Part shown: positions 1 to 8,300 of the stretch, one piece after another
Layout: the number at the start of each line of letters is the position of its first letter
Position numbering within the stretch: the stretch's first letter is position 1
From: Stappia sp. ES.058
Lineage (GTDB): Bacteria > Pseudomonadota > Alphaproteobacteria > Rhizobiales > Stappiaceae
Direction of reading: 5' to 3'
DNA length: 64,000 bases
Assembly: GCF_900105595.1 (NCBI RefSeq)
Contig: NZ_LT629784.1
Coordinates: 4,197,001-4,261,000, forward strand
Notes under the pieces: model-generated
Told to the model about the DNA's origin: nothing
The model's database searches: none
The model's input: only the letters and a program-made list of their open reading frames with translations
Program-made: the position numbers and the translations under genes

Positions 1-722
1 CGGCGACCCTTGTGCGGCTTGCCCGTACGCTTGGGTATTCGGACTGGTCGGAGCTGCGGGCGCTCTATGCCGACAGCTTCCGCACCGGTCCGGCCCGTTA
101 TGCGGACAAGGCGGTTGCAGCCGTGCAGCAGGACAAGGGGGCGGGCCTCCTGGGCGAGACGTTCCGGGCACAGGAAGCAAGCCTTGCCTATGCGGTCGAG
201 AGCAATGCGCCGCAGGACATCGCCGCTGCCGCGCGGACCCTCGCCCACGCCGAACGTATCTATGTGGCCGCCTTCATGAGCTGCCGGGGGCCGGGGCTCA
301 CCTTTACTTATCTGTGCAAGATGCTGCGCTCCAATGTGGAACTGCTCGGCACCGAAGGATCGTCGCTGGTCGCCGACCTTGCGATGCTGACGGAGCGCGA
401 TGCGGTGTTGTCGATCAATTTCCAGCCCTATGCGCGCGAGATTGACCTGATCGCCGACGGAGTCCGCGCCTCCGGGGCCAAGTTGATCAGCCTGAGCGAC
501 AGTCGTGCCACGCCGCTGCAGCCGCACGCGGCGACAAGCCTGCTTTTTTCCGCCGAGAGCCCCTCCTTTTTTCCCTCCGTGATTTCCGCAGTCGGTGTGG
601 TCGAGGGCCTCGCCGCCGCCATGCTGACCGAATTGCAGGACACGGCGATGGAACGGATCGGCCGCATCGAAGAGCAGCTCTACGCTTCCGGTTCCTACCA
701 CGCGCACAAGCGCGCCCGATAA
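1..722 (+). CDS. RpiR/MurR-family transcriptional regulator, 5' end outside the window
   Basis: The reading frame is open from base 3 and no start is visible, so the N-terminus is missing. The first residues (ATLVRLARTLGYSDWSELR) look like the end of an RpiR helix-turn-helix domain. The rest is a SIS sugar-phosphate-binding domain (about residues 75-215 of what is visible), with the usual pattern of a GTEGSS loop followed by an AVLSINFQPYARE segment. RpiR proteins sense sugar phosphates; MurR, which senses MurNAc-6-phosphate, is one of them. A role in controlling the locus downstream is inferred from position only: the next gene starts 15 bases later on the same strand, and anmK and murQ lie in the same region. 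The family call is firm; the ligand is unknown. Confidence 0.85.
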   Translation, partial: ATLVRLARTLGYSDWSELRALYADSFRTGPARYADKAVAAVQQDKGAGLLGETFRAQEASLAYAVESNAPQDIAAAARTLAHAERIYVAAFMSCRGPGLTFTYLCKMLRSNVELLGTEGSSLVADLAMLTERDAVLSINFQPYAREIDLIADGVRASGAKLISLSDSRATPLQPHAATSLLFSAESPSFFPSVISAVGVVEGLAAAMLTELQDTAMERIGRIEEQLYASGSYHAHKRAR

Positions 723-736
723 CAGAGACCTTTCGA

Positions 737-2062
737 ATGACCCATGTGTTTCATCGCTCTCCCAAGAGCGCCCTTCCCGTTGCCGTGCACGGGAGCGGCA
801 CCTACGTCACGGATGACAGCGGCAAGCGCTATATCGACGCCTGTGGCGGGGCCGCCGTCTCCTGCATCGGGCATGGCGATAGGCGCGTCCAGGAGGCCGT
901 GCAGCGTCAGATGGCGGAGATCAGCTACGCGCATACGAGCTTCTTCACCTCGCCCGCCGCCGAGGCCCTCGCCGATCACCTGTGTGAGGCGACCCCGGTT
1001 CCGCTCGACAAGGTCTATTTCGTGGGAAGCGGGTCCGAGGCGGTCGAAGCCGCCATCAAGATGGCGCGCCAGTATCATCTGGAGCGCGGCGAGCCGTCGC
1101 GAAAGCTGGTGATCTCAAGGCACCAGAGCTACCACGGCAACACCCTCGGTGCGCTGTCGGTCGGCGGAAACCCGCCCCGCCGCAAGCCCTACGGGCCGTT
1201 TCTGCTCGACGAGCCCAAGATCGAGCCCTGCTTTTCCTATCGCTACGGCCGGGACGGGGAGAGCGCGGAAGACTATGCGCTGCGCGCCGCGAACCTTTTG
1301 GAGGAAAAGATCCTCGAACTCGGCCCGGAGACCGTCGTCGCCTTCCTGGCCGAGACCGTGGTCGGTGCCACCGCCGGCGCCGTCACGGCCGAGGCCGGCT
1401 ATTTCCGCCGCATCCGCGAGATCTGCGACCGCCATGGCGTTCTCCTCATCCTGGACGAGGTGATGTGCGGTGCGGGCCGGACGGGGAGTTTTCTGGCCTG
1501 CGAACAGGAAGATGTCGCCCCCGACATTCTCACGCTCGCCAAGGGGCTGGGTGGCGGCTATCAGCCGATCGCGGCCGTCATGTGCACGGACCATGTCTAT
1601 CGGACCATCGTCGAGGGAAGCGGAAGTTTCGTGCATGGGCACACCTATTCGGCGCATCCGATCGCTTGTGCCGCAGCGCTCGCGGTCCAGCAGGTCATCC
1701 GCGAGGACGATCTGCTTGAAAATGTCGTCGAACGCGGCGCGCAGCTGCGCGAGCGACTGGAGGCCCGGTTCGGCAATCACCCCCATGTCGGCGACGTGCG
1801 CGGGCGCGGGCTTCTCCAGGCCATCGAACTGGTCGAGCATCGCGACGACAAGACGCCGTTTTCGCCGGACCGGCGCATCGGCGCGCGGATCAAGCGGGAC
1901 GCCATGGCGCTTGGGCTGATGGTCTATCCGGGCGCCGGCACCATCGACGGCGTTTCCGGCGACCATGTGCTCCTGGCGCCGCCCTATACGGTCGATGCGA
2001 ACACGATCGATCTGATCGTCGAGCGGCTGGGCCTTGCGGTGGATGCGGCCCTGGCGGAGTGA
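737..2062 (+). CDS. Class-III PLP-dependent aminotransferase
   Basis: A 441-residue fold-type I aminotransferase, normal length for the class. The PLP phosphate/pyridine region is present (FVGSGSEAVEAAIKMARQYH), the aspartate that pairs with the pyridine nitrogen is D240 in LILDEVMCGAGRTG, and the Schiff-base lysine is K269 in LAKGLGGGY. These enzymes move an amino group between an omega-amino or amino-acid donor and a keto or aldehyde acceptor. Substrate cannot be read from the sequence. The gene starts 15 bases after the RpiR-family gene and is followed by a 188-base gap that carries a stem-loop at its end. It may be the first structural gene of the accessory locus running to 10.6 kb. Confidence 0.88.
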   Translation: MTHVFHRSPKSALPVAVHGSGTYVTDDSGKRYIDACGGAAVSCIGHGDRRVQEAVQRQMAEISYAHTSFFTSPAAEALADHLCEATPVPLDKVYFVGSGSEAVEAAIKMARQYHLERGEPSRKLVISRHQSYHGNTLGALSVGGNPPRRKPYGPFLLDEPKIEPCFSYRYGRDGESAEDYALRAANLLEEKILELGPETVVAFLAETVVGATAGAVTAEAGYFRRIREICDRHGVLLILDEVMCGAGRTGSFLACEQEDVAPDILTLAKGLGGGYQPIAAVMCTDHVYRTIVEGSGSFVHGHTYSAHPIACAAALAVQQVIREDDLLENVVERGAQLRERLEARFGNHPHVGDVRGRGLLQAIELVEHRDDKTPFSPDRRIGARIKRDAMALGLMVYPGAGTIDGVSGDHVLLAPPYTVDANTIDLIVERLGLAVDAALAE

Positions 2063-2217
2063 TCCGGCCCTGCGCTCCTCCATGTCCACCTGTCTGTCCG
2101 GCGATTGAATGCCGGTTTCCCGTCGCCCCACGGCACGCCGGTCGCGCGCGCGGGAAACGGTCTGGGGTCATTGTTTCTAAGCGTGTCCTTGCAAAAATCG
2201 CCACCCTGAATATCCTA

Positions 2218-2241
2218 CCAGTCTAACACCACCGAGACTGG
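2218..2241 (+). promoter_or_regulatory. Stem-loop touching the ribosome-binding site of the next gene
   Basis: CCAGTCT at 2218-2224 and AGACTGG at 2235-2241 are perfect 7-base arms around a 10-base loop. The right arm runs into the TGGAGG Shine-Dalgarno sequence (2239-2244) that serves the GTG start at 2251. In RNA the hairpin would partly hide the ribosome-binding site; as DNA it could be an operator. The function is inferred. Confidence 0.4.
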
Positions 2242-2250
2242 AGGTCCGCT

Positions 2251-3462
2251 GTGTCCCTGTCCGCGTCTCTTTCCGGGGTCGTTCCCGAGGCCGTATCGCC
2301 GTTTTCCGCGGATGACGTCCTGAGGGCAGGGCGCCGGGTGCCGGGCGTGCTGCGCGAACGGGCGCAAGCCGGGGACGAGGCCTGTTGCCTGAGCGGCGAG
2401 ACGGTGGCGATCTTCCGCGAGAACGGATTTTTCCAGGTCCTGCAGCCGCGCGGGTTCGGCGGTCTCGAGCTTCCGGCAATCACCCTCTTTCGTCTGCAAG
2501 GCCTTCTGGCGGAGGCGGACATGTCGGCCGGCTGGGTGATGGCCAACATGGGTGTGGTCTCGTTTCATCTGGCACTGTTTCCGCCCCAGGCCCAGGCGGA
2601 TGTCTGGGGTACGGACCCCGACACGATCCTGTCGTCGAGCAACATGCCGGGCGGTCGCCTGTGCGCGGGGCCGGGCAGCGATTTCAGTCTTTCCGGGCGC
2701 TGGCGTTTTTCCAGCGGTGTTCAGCATGCCGACTGGCTGGTTCTCGGAGCGCTCATGGAGCGCGACGGGGAGCCCCGCGCCGGCGCCTGTCTGGTTCCCC
2801 GCGATGACGTGGAGATTGTGGCGGACTGGGATGTCATCGGGCTGCGCGGCACCGGCAGCCATGCGGTCGAGGTCACGGAGGTCCATGTTCCCGCCCACCG
2901 CTTTCTGGCGCATGAAGACCGCTTTCACGGCCGCACCCCGGGAACGCAGGTCAACACCGGGCCACTCTACCGCCTGCCGCTGCCGCAACTCCTGTTCCGG
3001 TCGATCTCGACCTCGTCGCTCGGCGGGCTGCGCGGGATGCTTGATGCCTTCCTCGCGGCAAACGGCGAGCGGACATCGATGATGGCGCAGCGCATAGCCG
3101 AGGATCCGCATGTGCGGGACCTCTGCGCCACGGTCGACGCGGATCTTGCCGCGATGTGGCGGGTGCTGGAGGGCGATCTTGCAGAGATGAGCGCGGCGGC
3201 CGAGCGCGGCGAGGAGTCGAGCCTGGCGCGGCGGCGTGTCTTCCGTCTGAACGCGACCCGCGTCGCTGACCGCTGTTTCCATCACGGGGCGAACCTTCTG
3301 CGCGCGGCCGGGGCTGCCGCGCTCTATCGCGGTTCTCCATTGCTTCGTTATTTCAATGATATGCTGGCCGCCCGTCAGCATGCCGCCAACCAGTATGAGC
3401 TTCACGCCCGAAACGATGGCGCTGCTCTCTTCGGGCTCGGTGAGGAGGATATGCTGCTGTGA
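2251..3462 (+). CDS. Flavin-dependent monooxygenase of acyl-CoA dehydrogenase fold
   Basis: A 403-residue protein with the acyl-CoA dehydrogenase arrangement: an N-terminal helical domain, a middle beta domain (WRFSSGVQHADWLVLGAL, DWDVIGLRGTGSHAVEV) and a C-terminal four-helix domain. The GLRGTGSHAVEV segment and the lack of a clear catalytic glutamate fit the group-D flavin monooxygenases (HsaA/HpaB/DszC type) better than a true dehydrogenase. Those enzymes use reduced flavin from a partner reductase to hydroxylate a substrate. The GTG start follows TGGAGG by six bases. The stop overlaps the start of the aminotransferase gene that follows (GTGA), so the two are translationally coupled. An ordinary acyl-CoA dehydrogenase remains possible. 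Confidence 0.78.
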   Translation: MSLSASLSGVVPEAVSPFSADDVLRAGRRVPGVLRERAQAGDEACCLSGETVAIFRENGFFQVLQPRGFGGLELPAITLFRLQGLLAEADMSAGWVMANMGVVSFHLALFPPQAQADVWGTDPDTILSSSNMPGGRLCAGPGSDFSLSGRWRFSSGVQHADWLVLGALMERDGEPRAGACLVPRDDVEIVADWDVIGLRGTGSHAVEVTEVHVPAHRFLAHEDRFHGRTPGTQVNTGPLYRLPLPQLLFRSISTSSLGGLRGMLDAFLAANGERTSMMAQRIAEDPHVRDLCATVDADLAAMWRVLEGDLAEMSAAAERGEESSLARRRVFRLNATRVADRCFHHGANLLRAAGAAALYRGSPLLRYFNDMLAARQHAANQYELHARNDGAALFGLGEEDMLL

Positions 3463-4490
3463 GCAAGCCGATTGCAGATAAGCTCGATCCAGCGGCGCCG
3501 CGGCCGGCGCCGCTGCCGTTCTCCGTTGCCTTCGATGCTCGCGACGAGGATGAACTCCTCGGCCTGTGGCGCGACATCCTGCGGTCCAACCGATGGAGCG
3601 ACGGGGACCACACGCGCGCCTTCGAGGCGGCGTGGAGCGCGCAGACCGGACTGGAAGCGGTGGCCTTCAACAACTGGGCGGGCGGCGCGCTGGCGGCACT
3701 CGACTTCGTTGGCGTGACGGGCGAGGTCGTGCTCTCGCCCTCCAACACCTTCCTGGCGACGCCGCGTTCGGCGCAGAAGTCGGGCGCATCTGTCGTGTTC
3801 TATGACTGCAACCGGGAGGACCTTTGCGGGTCTTTCGACGACTTCGTCGAAAAGGCCGAACGGCATCGGCCGAAGGCAGCCTGGATCGTTCATGTCGGCG
3901 GACATATCGCCTTCGATATCGAGAAGATCGCCGCCTATTGCCGGGAAAAGGGCATCTGGCTGATCGAGGATTGCGCCCATGCCCATGGCGCCAGCTGGAA
4001 CGGTCGTGCGGCCGGGAGTTTCGGCGACGCCGGCATCTATTCCTTCTATCCCACCAAGACGATCTCCACAGGCGAGGGCGGCATGCTGGTCACCGCCAAC
4101 CCCGACCTTGGCCGCCATGCGCGCTCGTATCGCGATTACGGCCGGGGTTCCGGCTATCGCATCGAAGGCATGAACTACAGGATCGACGAGTTCACCGCGG
4201 CAATGGGTGTGGTGCAGACGCGTCGTCTCGCCGATTTCGTCGGCTGGAAACAGGCCTATGCGCACGATGTGCTCGATCCTGCTTATCCCAACCGGGTGCG
4301 CCTGCCCGATGGGATGGAAAGCGGGTTTTACAAATACATCGTGTTCGACCCGATCGAGGGCGGGGCCGGCAAGGTCTACGAACTGCCGTGCCATCGCATC
4401 ATGAAGGACCCCGCGGAGCTACCGAACACCGACTGGGTGGCGGAAAACCACTGGTGCGTCCCGATTCACTATCCGCGCGCAGTGTCTTGA
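3459..4490 (+). CDS. DegT/DnrJ/EryC1/StrS-family PLP aminotransferase
   Basis: A 343-residue enzyme of the sugar aminotransferase family. The cofactor site is clear: IEDCAHAHGASW holds the pyridine-pairing aspartate and SFYPTKTISTGEGG holds the PLP lysine, K200. The family usually aminates nucleotide-bound keto-sugars or keto-cyclitols; close relatives only dehydrate. No nucleotide-sugar enzymes lie next to it, so the substrate is open. The GTG start overlaps the stop of the monooxygenase gene by four bases. The protein is a little shorter than most family members (about 360-400), but its end (NTDWVAENHWC) looks natural rather than truncated. Confidence 0.85.
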   Translation: MSKPIADKLDPAAPRPAPLPFSVAFDARDEDELLGLWRDILRSNRWSDGDHTRAFEAAWSAQTGLEAVAFNNWAGGALAALDFVGVTGEVVLSPSNTFLATPRSAQKSGASVVFYDCNREDLCGSFDDFVEKAERHRPKAAWIVHVGGHIAFDIEKIAAYCREKGIWLIEDCAHAHGASWNGRAAGSFGDAGIYSFYPTKTISTGEGGMLVTANPDLGRHARSYRDYGRGSGYRIEGMNYRIDEFTAAMGVVQTRRLADFVGWKQAYAHDVLDPAYPNRVRLPDGMESGFYKYIVFDPIEGGAGKVYELPCHRIMKDPAELPNTDWVAENHWCVPIHYPRAVS

Positions 4491-4506
4491 TCTGGACTTA
4501 CAATGG

Positions 4507-4519
4507 TACCTAAAAGGTA
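4507..4519. promoter_or_regulatory. TACCT-AAA-AGGTA dyad before the radical SAM gene
   Basis: A perfect 5-base inverted repeat with a 3-base centre lies in a short AT-richer stretch (about 4485-4555) between the DegT and radical SAM genes. Position and shape suit a regulator site or part of an internal promoter. No known consensus is matched with confidence. Confidence 0.3.
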
Positions 4520-4599
4520 TTGTTTTGCCGGAAATTGTATGATCAACTGAATTTTGCCCGGCCAGGGGCGCCCTGGCGGTAGGTGACCAGGGAGCTTGC

Positions 4600-5580
4600 A
4601 TGACCGATCACACTCCGCGCACCGAGAGTTCCGCCATCGACGGATCGCCCGTCTGGCTCTGGCTCGACCCGACCACCCGCTGCAACCTCGCCTGCCGGCT
4701 TTGCTACACGAAGCTCAGCCACGGCAAGGACGACATGACGCCGGAGGATCTCCGGCGCATGCTGACCGACCTGCGCGACAGCGGCTCGGTCGATGTGCAG
4801 ACCATCCATCTGAACTGGCGCGGGGAGCCCTTGATGAATCCGCGCTTCGCGGAGCTGCTCGCCACCGTCGGCGATGTCATGCCAGGTGTGCCGCTTCAGT
4901 GGCACACCAACGGCACCATGCTGACCGAGAAGCGGGTCGAGGAGATCGTCTCCGTTGATTTCGACCACAAGATCTTCGTCTCGCTCGATGGCGGAAATCG
5001 GCTGTCGCATGACCTCAACCGGGGCGAGGGCAATTTCGAGAAATCCCTGCGCGGGCTGGAGGTCCTGCTCGACCGTGCGAAGGACCGGCCGGGGCTGCGC
5101 GTTGGCGTCTACCAGATCGATCTGGACGAGCCGGTCGAGGATTATGATCCGCGTTTTCTCAAGTTGCTGGAACGCGTCGACCAGTACGAGAAGGTCAAGC
5201 CGCTCCTGCCCGGCGGCGCGGAGCAGGCCATCGACAAGGTGGAGAGCCTGGAAAGCGACGGCACGCTCGACCGCATGCTGTCGGAGGAGGTGCTGCCGCA
5301 TCTGCCCGTTCCGCAGCTTCCCTGCTTCTGGGCCGGGCATGTCTTCTGCGTCGCGCCGAACGGCGACGTGTCGATCTGCGTGATCAGCCATGGCCAGGCC
5401 GGGATCGTCGGCAATCTCCTGCGGGACGGCGTCGACCGGGTGCTGGCCGGCGCGCTCGCCTTCCGCTGCCGGCTTTCCGACCACGGGCGCGGGGCTGTCA
5501 GCCATTGCAAGGACTGCCGCAAGCCGGCGGGCCGAATCTTTCCGCAGCACATTCAAGACAAGCGCGCCGCCGCAGCCTGA
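4600..5580 (+). CDS. Radical SAM protein with SPASM-like C-terminal cysteines
   Basis: A 326-residue protein. The CX3CX2C cluster motif that binds the SAM [4Fe-4S] cluster is C28, C32 and C35 ([10 protein letters not shown]). The C-terminal third carries a SPASM/Twitch-like set of cysteines ([20 protein letters not shown], then HCKDC at C303 and C306) that would hold one or two auxiliary clusters. SPASM proteins include peptide-modifying maturases, anaerobic sulfatase activators and sugar or aminocyclitol dehydrogenases. No small precursor-peptide gene was found beside it, so a small-molecule substrate such as an aminated sugar is at least as likely. anmK follows 25 bases downstream on the same strand. 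Confidence 0.87.
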   Translation: MTDHTPRTESSAIDGSPVWLWLDPTTRCNLACRLCYTKLSHGKDDMTPEDLRRMLTDLRDSGSVDVQTIHLNWRGEPLMNPRFAELLATVGDVMPGVPLQWHTNGTMLTEKRVEEIVSVDFDHKIFVSLDGGNRLSHDLNRGEGNFEKSLRGLEVLLDRAKDRPGLRVGVYQIDLDEPVEDYDPRFLKLLERVDQYEKVKPLLPGGAEQAIDKVESLESDGTLDRMLSEEVLPHLPVPQLPCFWAGHVFCVAPNGDVSICVISHGQAGIVGNLLRDGVDRVLAGALAFRCRLSDHGRGAVSHCKDCRKPAGRIFPQHIQDKRAAAA

Positions 5581-5605
5581 GGCGGCGCACAAGGAGCATG
5601 ATGAT

Positions 5606-6733
5606 ATGAAGCCTGCCTGGGCAATCGGACTGATGACCGGAACCGTTCTCGACGGGTACATCGACATCGCCATGATCAAGACCGACGGCGAGACGATCGA
5701 TGCCTTCGGGCCCTGGGAACTTGCGCCTTATCCGGTCGATATCCGCGAGCTTCTCGGACGGACGTTCCAGGCGGCGCTCAAATGGCAGTTCGAGGGGCCG
5801 GAGCCGGCGATCTTCCGCGAGGCGGAAGCCGCTCTCACCGAAGCGCAGTCTCTCGCCGTGAACGGCTTCCTTGAGCGGCACGGCTATTCCGCGTCCGATA
5901 TTTCCGCCGTCGGCTTTCACGGACAGACCGTGCTGCACCAGGCGCCGGAGGGCGGGCGGCGTGGCTACACGCGGCAACTGGGCGACGGTGCGATGATGGC
6001 GGACATCGTCGGCACGGATGTCGTTTATGATTTCCGCTCCGCCGACATGGATGCTGGCGGACACGGTGCGCCGCTGTCGGCAATCTACCACAAGGCAGCA
6101 CTCAGAAAGATCAACGCCGGCGGCGACACGGCGGTGCTCAATCTCGGCGGCGTCGCCAATCTGACATGGTGCGACGGCGATCACATGGTCGCCTTCGACA
6201 CCGGGCCCGCCAATGCGCCCGTGAACGACTGGATCTTCGAGCACAATGGCGGCGACATGGATGAGGGCGGTGCGATTGCCGCAAGCGGCACCGTCGACGA
6301 GGACCGGCTGCGCAAGCTTCTCGAACACCCCTTCCTCGCCGCGCCCTATCCCAAGTCGCTCGATCGTTTCGATTTCTCCGCCTCGATGGCGGAAGGGGCG
6401 AGCCTGGAAAACGGGGCAGCGCTTCTCACTGCCTTCACGGCCGGGTCGGTCGGAAAGGCGCTCGATCTCCTCCCCAGCCGCCCCCGCCGCATTGTCGTGT
6501 GCGGCGGCGGACGCAAGAACCCGGTGATGATGCGCGAGATCGCGAAACGCACCGGCGCGGAGGTCGTGCCGGCCGAAAGCGTCGGTTTCCGCGGCGATGC
6601 GGTGGAGGCGGAGTGTTTCGCCTTCCTCGCGATGCGCTCCAAGCGCGGCCTGCCGCTCAGCTTCCCGCTCACCACGGGGGTTAAGGAGCCGCTTGGCGGC
6701 GGGGTTCTCGCACAGGCGCGGGCGGCCGCCTGA
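5606..6733 (+). CDS. anmK: Anhydro-N-acetylmuramic acid kinase
   Basis: A 375-residue member of the AnmK branch of the hexokinase/Hsp70/actin fold. It hydrolyses the 1,6-anhydro ring of anhydro-MurNAc and phosphorylates it, giving MurNAc-6-phosphate for MurQ. The N-terminal phosphate loop is [10 protein letters not shown] (residues 8-17), the alpha-type version of the E. coli [25 protein letters not shown] and [13 protein letters not shown] supply the sugar and nucleotide sites, and [13 protein letters not shown] the C-terminal nucleotide loop. The start at 5606 is chosen because AAGGAG lies nine bases upstream and the family begins here; the frame stays open further upstream without homology. 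Its partner murQ lies at 23.4 kb. Confidence 0.9.
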   Translation: MKPAWAIGLMTGTVLDGYIDIAMIKTDGETIDAFGPWELAPYPVDIRELLGRTFQAALKWQFEGPEPAIFREAEAALTEAQSLAVNGFLERHGYSASDISAVGFHGQTVLHQAPEGGRRGYTRQLGDGAMMADIVGTDVVYDFRSADMDAGGHGAPLSAIYHKAALRKINAGGDTAVLNLGGVANLTWCDGDHMVAFDTGPANAPVNDWIFEHNGGDMDEGGAIAASGTVDEDRLRKLLEHPFLAAPYPKSLDRFDFSASMAEGASLENGAALLTAFTAGSVGKALDLLPSRPRRIVVCGGGRKNPVMMREIAKRTGAEVVPAESVGFRGDAVEAECFAFLAMRSKRGLPLSFPLTTGVKEPLGGGVLAQARAAA

Positions 6734-6771
6734 CAGTCCGGGCACTCCGGCAAGGCATATGGACACGCAGG

Positions 6772-7212
6772 ATGCGTTCGATCGAGGACTATATGGCAAG
6801 CCTTGCAGACCGGCTCGGGCCGGGCTGCGGATCCGGCGGACCCGTGATTGCCCTGATGGAGATGGCCGGCGAGTTGCCGGAGATGGATCCCGCTCTCAAG
6901 ACCGAGGACGCATTGTTTCACGGCTGCCAGTCCCGGGTCTGGCTCACCCTCGGCTTCGACCCCGATGCACGGACGGTGCGCGTGATTGCCGATTCCGACG
7001 CCCGCATCATGCGCGGGCTCTTATCGATCGCCGTCAATCTCTACGACGGGCGCAGCGCCGACGAGGTCGCCTCGATCCCGCCGGACCGGTTGCGCGAGGC
7101 CGGGATGATTGAACTGTTGGCGCCGAGCCGCGCCAACGGGTTCTATCGCCTCTTGAAACACATTCACGGCTATGGCGCGGCGCTGGCCGCGGAACGGGCG
7201 GAGCTGTCATGA
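6772..7212 (+). CDS. SufE-family sulfur acceptor protein
   Basis: A 146-residue SufE/CsdE homologue. Family members take persulfide sulfur from a SufS/CsdA cysteine desulfurase on one cysteine and pass it on. That cysteine is C52 in FHGCQSRVWL, in the standard motif. No suf operon lies nearby, so this looks like a dedicated copy. The stop overlaps the start of the ThiF/MoeB-type gene (ATGA), and the product of that gene works with sulfur-carrier proteins. A role in delivering sulfur to the neighbouring MoaD-like protein, as CsdE does with CsdL/TcdA in E. coli, is the most direct reading. The desulfurase would come from elsewhere in the genome. Confidence 0.87.
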   Translation: MRSIEDYMASLADRLGPGCGSGGPVIALMEMAGELPEMDPALKTEDALFHGCQSRVWLTLGFDPDARTVRVIADSDARIMRGLLSIAVNLYDGRSADEVASIPPDRLREAGMIELLAPSRANGFYRLLKHIHGYGAALAAERAELS

Positions 7213-8030
7213 CCGAAAACGCCCTGACTGCCGAGGAGTACGCCTACTATCAGCGCCAGATGGTGCTGCCGGAATGGGGCGAGGCGGGCCAGCTTCGTCT
7301 CAAGGCGGCGCGCGTGCTCGTCGTGGGCGCCGGCGGTCTCGGTGCTCCGGTCCTGCAATATCTTGGGGCCGCCGGGGTGGGGCGCATTGGTGTGGCGGAT
7401 GGAGATTTCGTCGAGGTCTCCAACCTGCACCGGCAGGTCATTCACACGATGGAGGATCTCGACACGCCGAAAACGACGAGTGCCGCGGCGCGGCTGCGGC
7501 GCGGCAATCCGCATGTCGCGGTGGTGGAGCATATGTTCCCGGTGACGGCCGCGAATGCGGCGGACCTCGTCGCCGGCTATGACGTCGTCGCCGATTGCAC
7601 CGACAATTTCGCCACCCGCGATGTCCTGCATGAGGCCTGTTTCGCGCTGGGCCGGACGCTTGTCAGCGGCGCGGCACAGATGACGGAGGGCACGGTCACC
7701 ACCTTTGCTGCCTTTCGCGGCGGCGCCAACCCGTGCTTTCGCTGTCTCTATCCGACGCCGCTTCCCCCCGAGGTCACTCCGTCCTGCTCGATGGTGGGGG
7801 TGGCGGGTCCTGTCCTGACGGTGATCGGCGGCCTCCAGGCGATGGAAGTCGTGAAGGAGATCCTCGGGATCGGAGGCGGTCTCAGCGGGCGGATCGTCAT
7901 GTACGACGGTCTGTCCGCCGGCTTTTCCGAGGTGCCGCTCGCCCGGCGTGCGGGCTGCCCCTGTTGCGCGAAGGCCGAAGGTCCGCACCGCGAAAAGACG
8001 AAAGCTCAGCCTCCGGTAACCGGGGGATAG
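7209..8030 (+). CDS. ThiF/MoeB/HesA-family sulfur-carrier adenylyltransferase (E1-like)
   Basis: A 273-residue E1-like enzyme that should adenylate the C-terminal glycine of a ThiS/MoaD-type carrier. The Rossmann loop is VVGAGGLGAP (from G40), the arginine finger is R75 in SNLHRQ, and K88 and D132 (CTDNF) complete the ATP/Mg site. Two zinc pairs are visible, C176/C179 and C250/C253, and C193 (PSCSMVGV) matches the cysteine region of ThiF/MoeB. It is coupled to the SufE gene by a four-base overlap. Its 3' end overlaps the convergent MoaD-like gene by 25 bases, and both proteins end in PPVTGG. The carrier partner is almost certainly that MoaD-like protein. Confidence 0.9.
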   Translation: MTENALTAEEYAYYQRQMVLPEWGEAGQLRLKAARVLVVGAGGLGAPVLQYLGAAGVGRIGVADGDFVEVSNLHRQVIHTMEDLDTPKTTSAAARLRRGNPHVAVVEHMFPVTAANAADLVAGYDVVADCTDNFATRDVLHEACFALGRTLVSGAAQMTEGTVTTFAAFRGGANPCFRCLYPTPLPPEVTPSCSMVGVAGPVLTVIGGLQAMEVVKEILGIGGGLSGRIVMYDGLSAGFSEVPLARRAGCPCCAKAEGPHREKTKAQPPVTGG

Positions 8031-8257
8031 ATCTCCACCACGTCCGAGGGAGAAAGCTCATGGTCCGCGTCGACATAGCGCCGGTCGATCACATAGCGCA
8101 GCGCCTGCGGCATCGCGAAGAGCGGCGCGGCCTCCGCGTGGCGCTCGGCGAGGAAACCGGTCAGATCCGCGATGGTGCGCACATCTGCGGGCCGGTCGAT
8201 GTCTTCCTCGGCGCAACCGGTCTTGGTCTTGAGCCATGTATGGAATTTAACCTTCAT
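8006..8257 (-). CDS. MoaD/ThiS-like sulfur-carrier protein
   Basis: An 83-residue beta-grasp protein that begins MKVKFHTWLK and ends EIYPPVTGG. The free C-terminal Gly-Gly is the feature that is adenylated and turned into a thiocarboxylate in MoaD and ThiS. The ATG at 8257 is chosen because AGGAGGA lies upstream at 8264-8270; the frame extends further 5' but without homology. The gene is convergent with the ThiF-type gene and shares its last 25 bases. Divergent from it, a CoA transferase gene starts 43 bases away. No moaE or thiG is nearby, so ordinary molybdopterin or thiazole synthesis is not indicated, and a pathway-specific sulfur donor is inferred. Confidence 0.82.
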   Translation of the reverse strand: MKVKFHTWLKTKTGCAEEDIDRPADVRTIADLTGFLAERHAEAAPLFAMPQALRYVIDRRYVDADHELSPSDVVEIYPPVTGG

Positions 8258-8300
8258 TGCAAATCCTCCTGAATTTCGGGGAATTGTACTTGAATATATT

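Noticed and set aside
4600..5580. RiPP maturase with a nearby precursor peptide
   Set aside because: No small Shine-Dalgarno-led peptide gene was found within about 500 bases on either strand.
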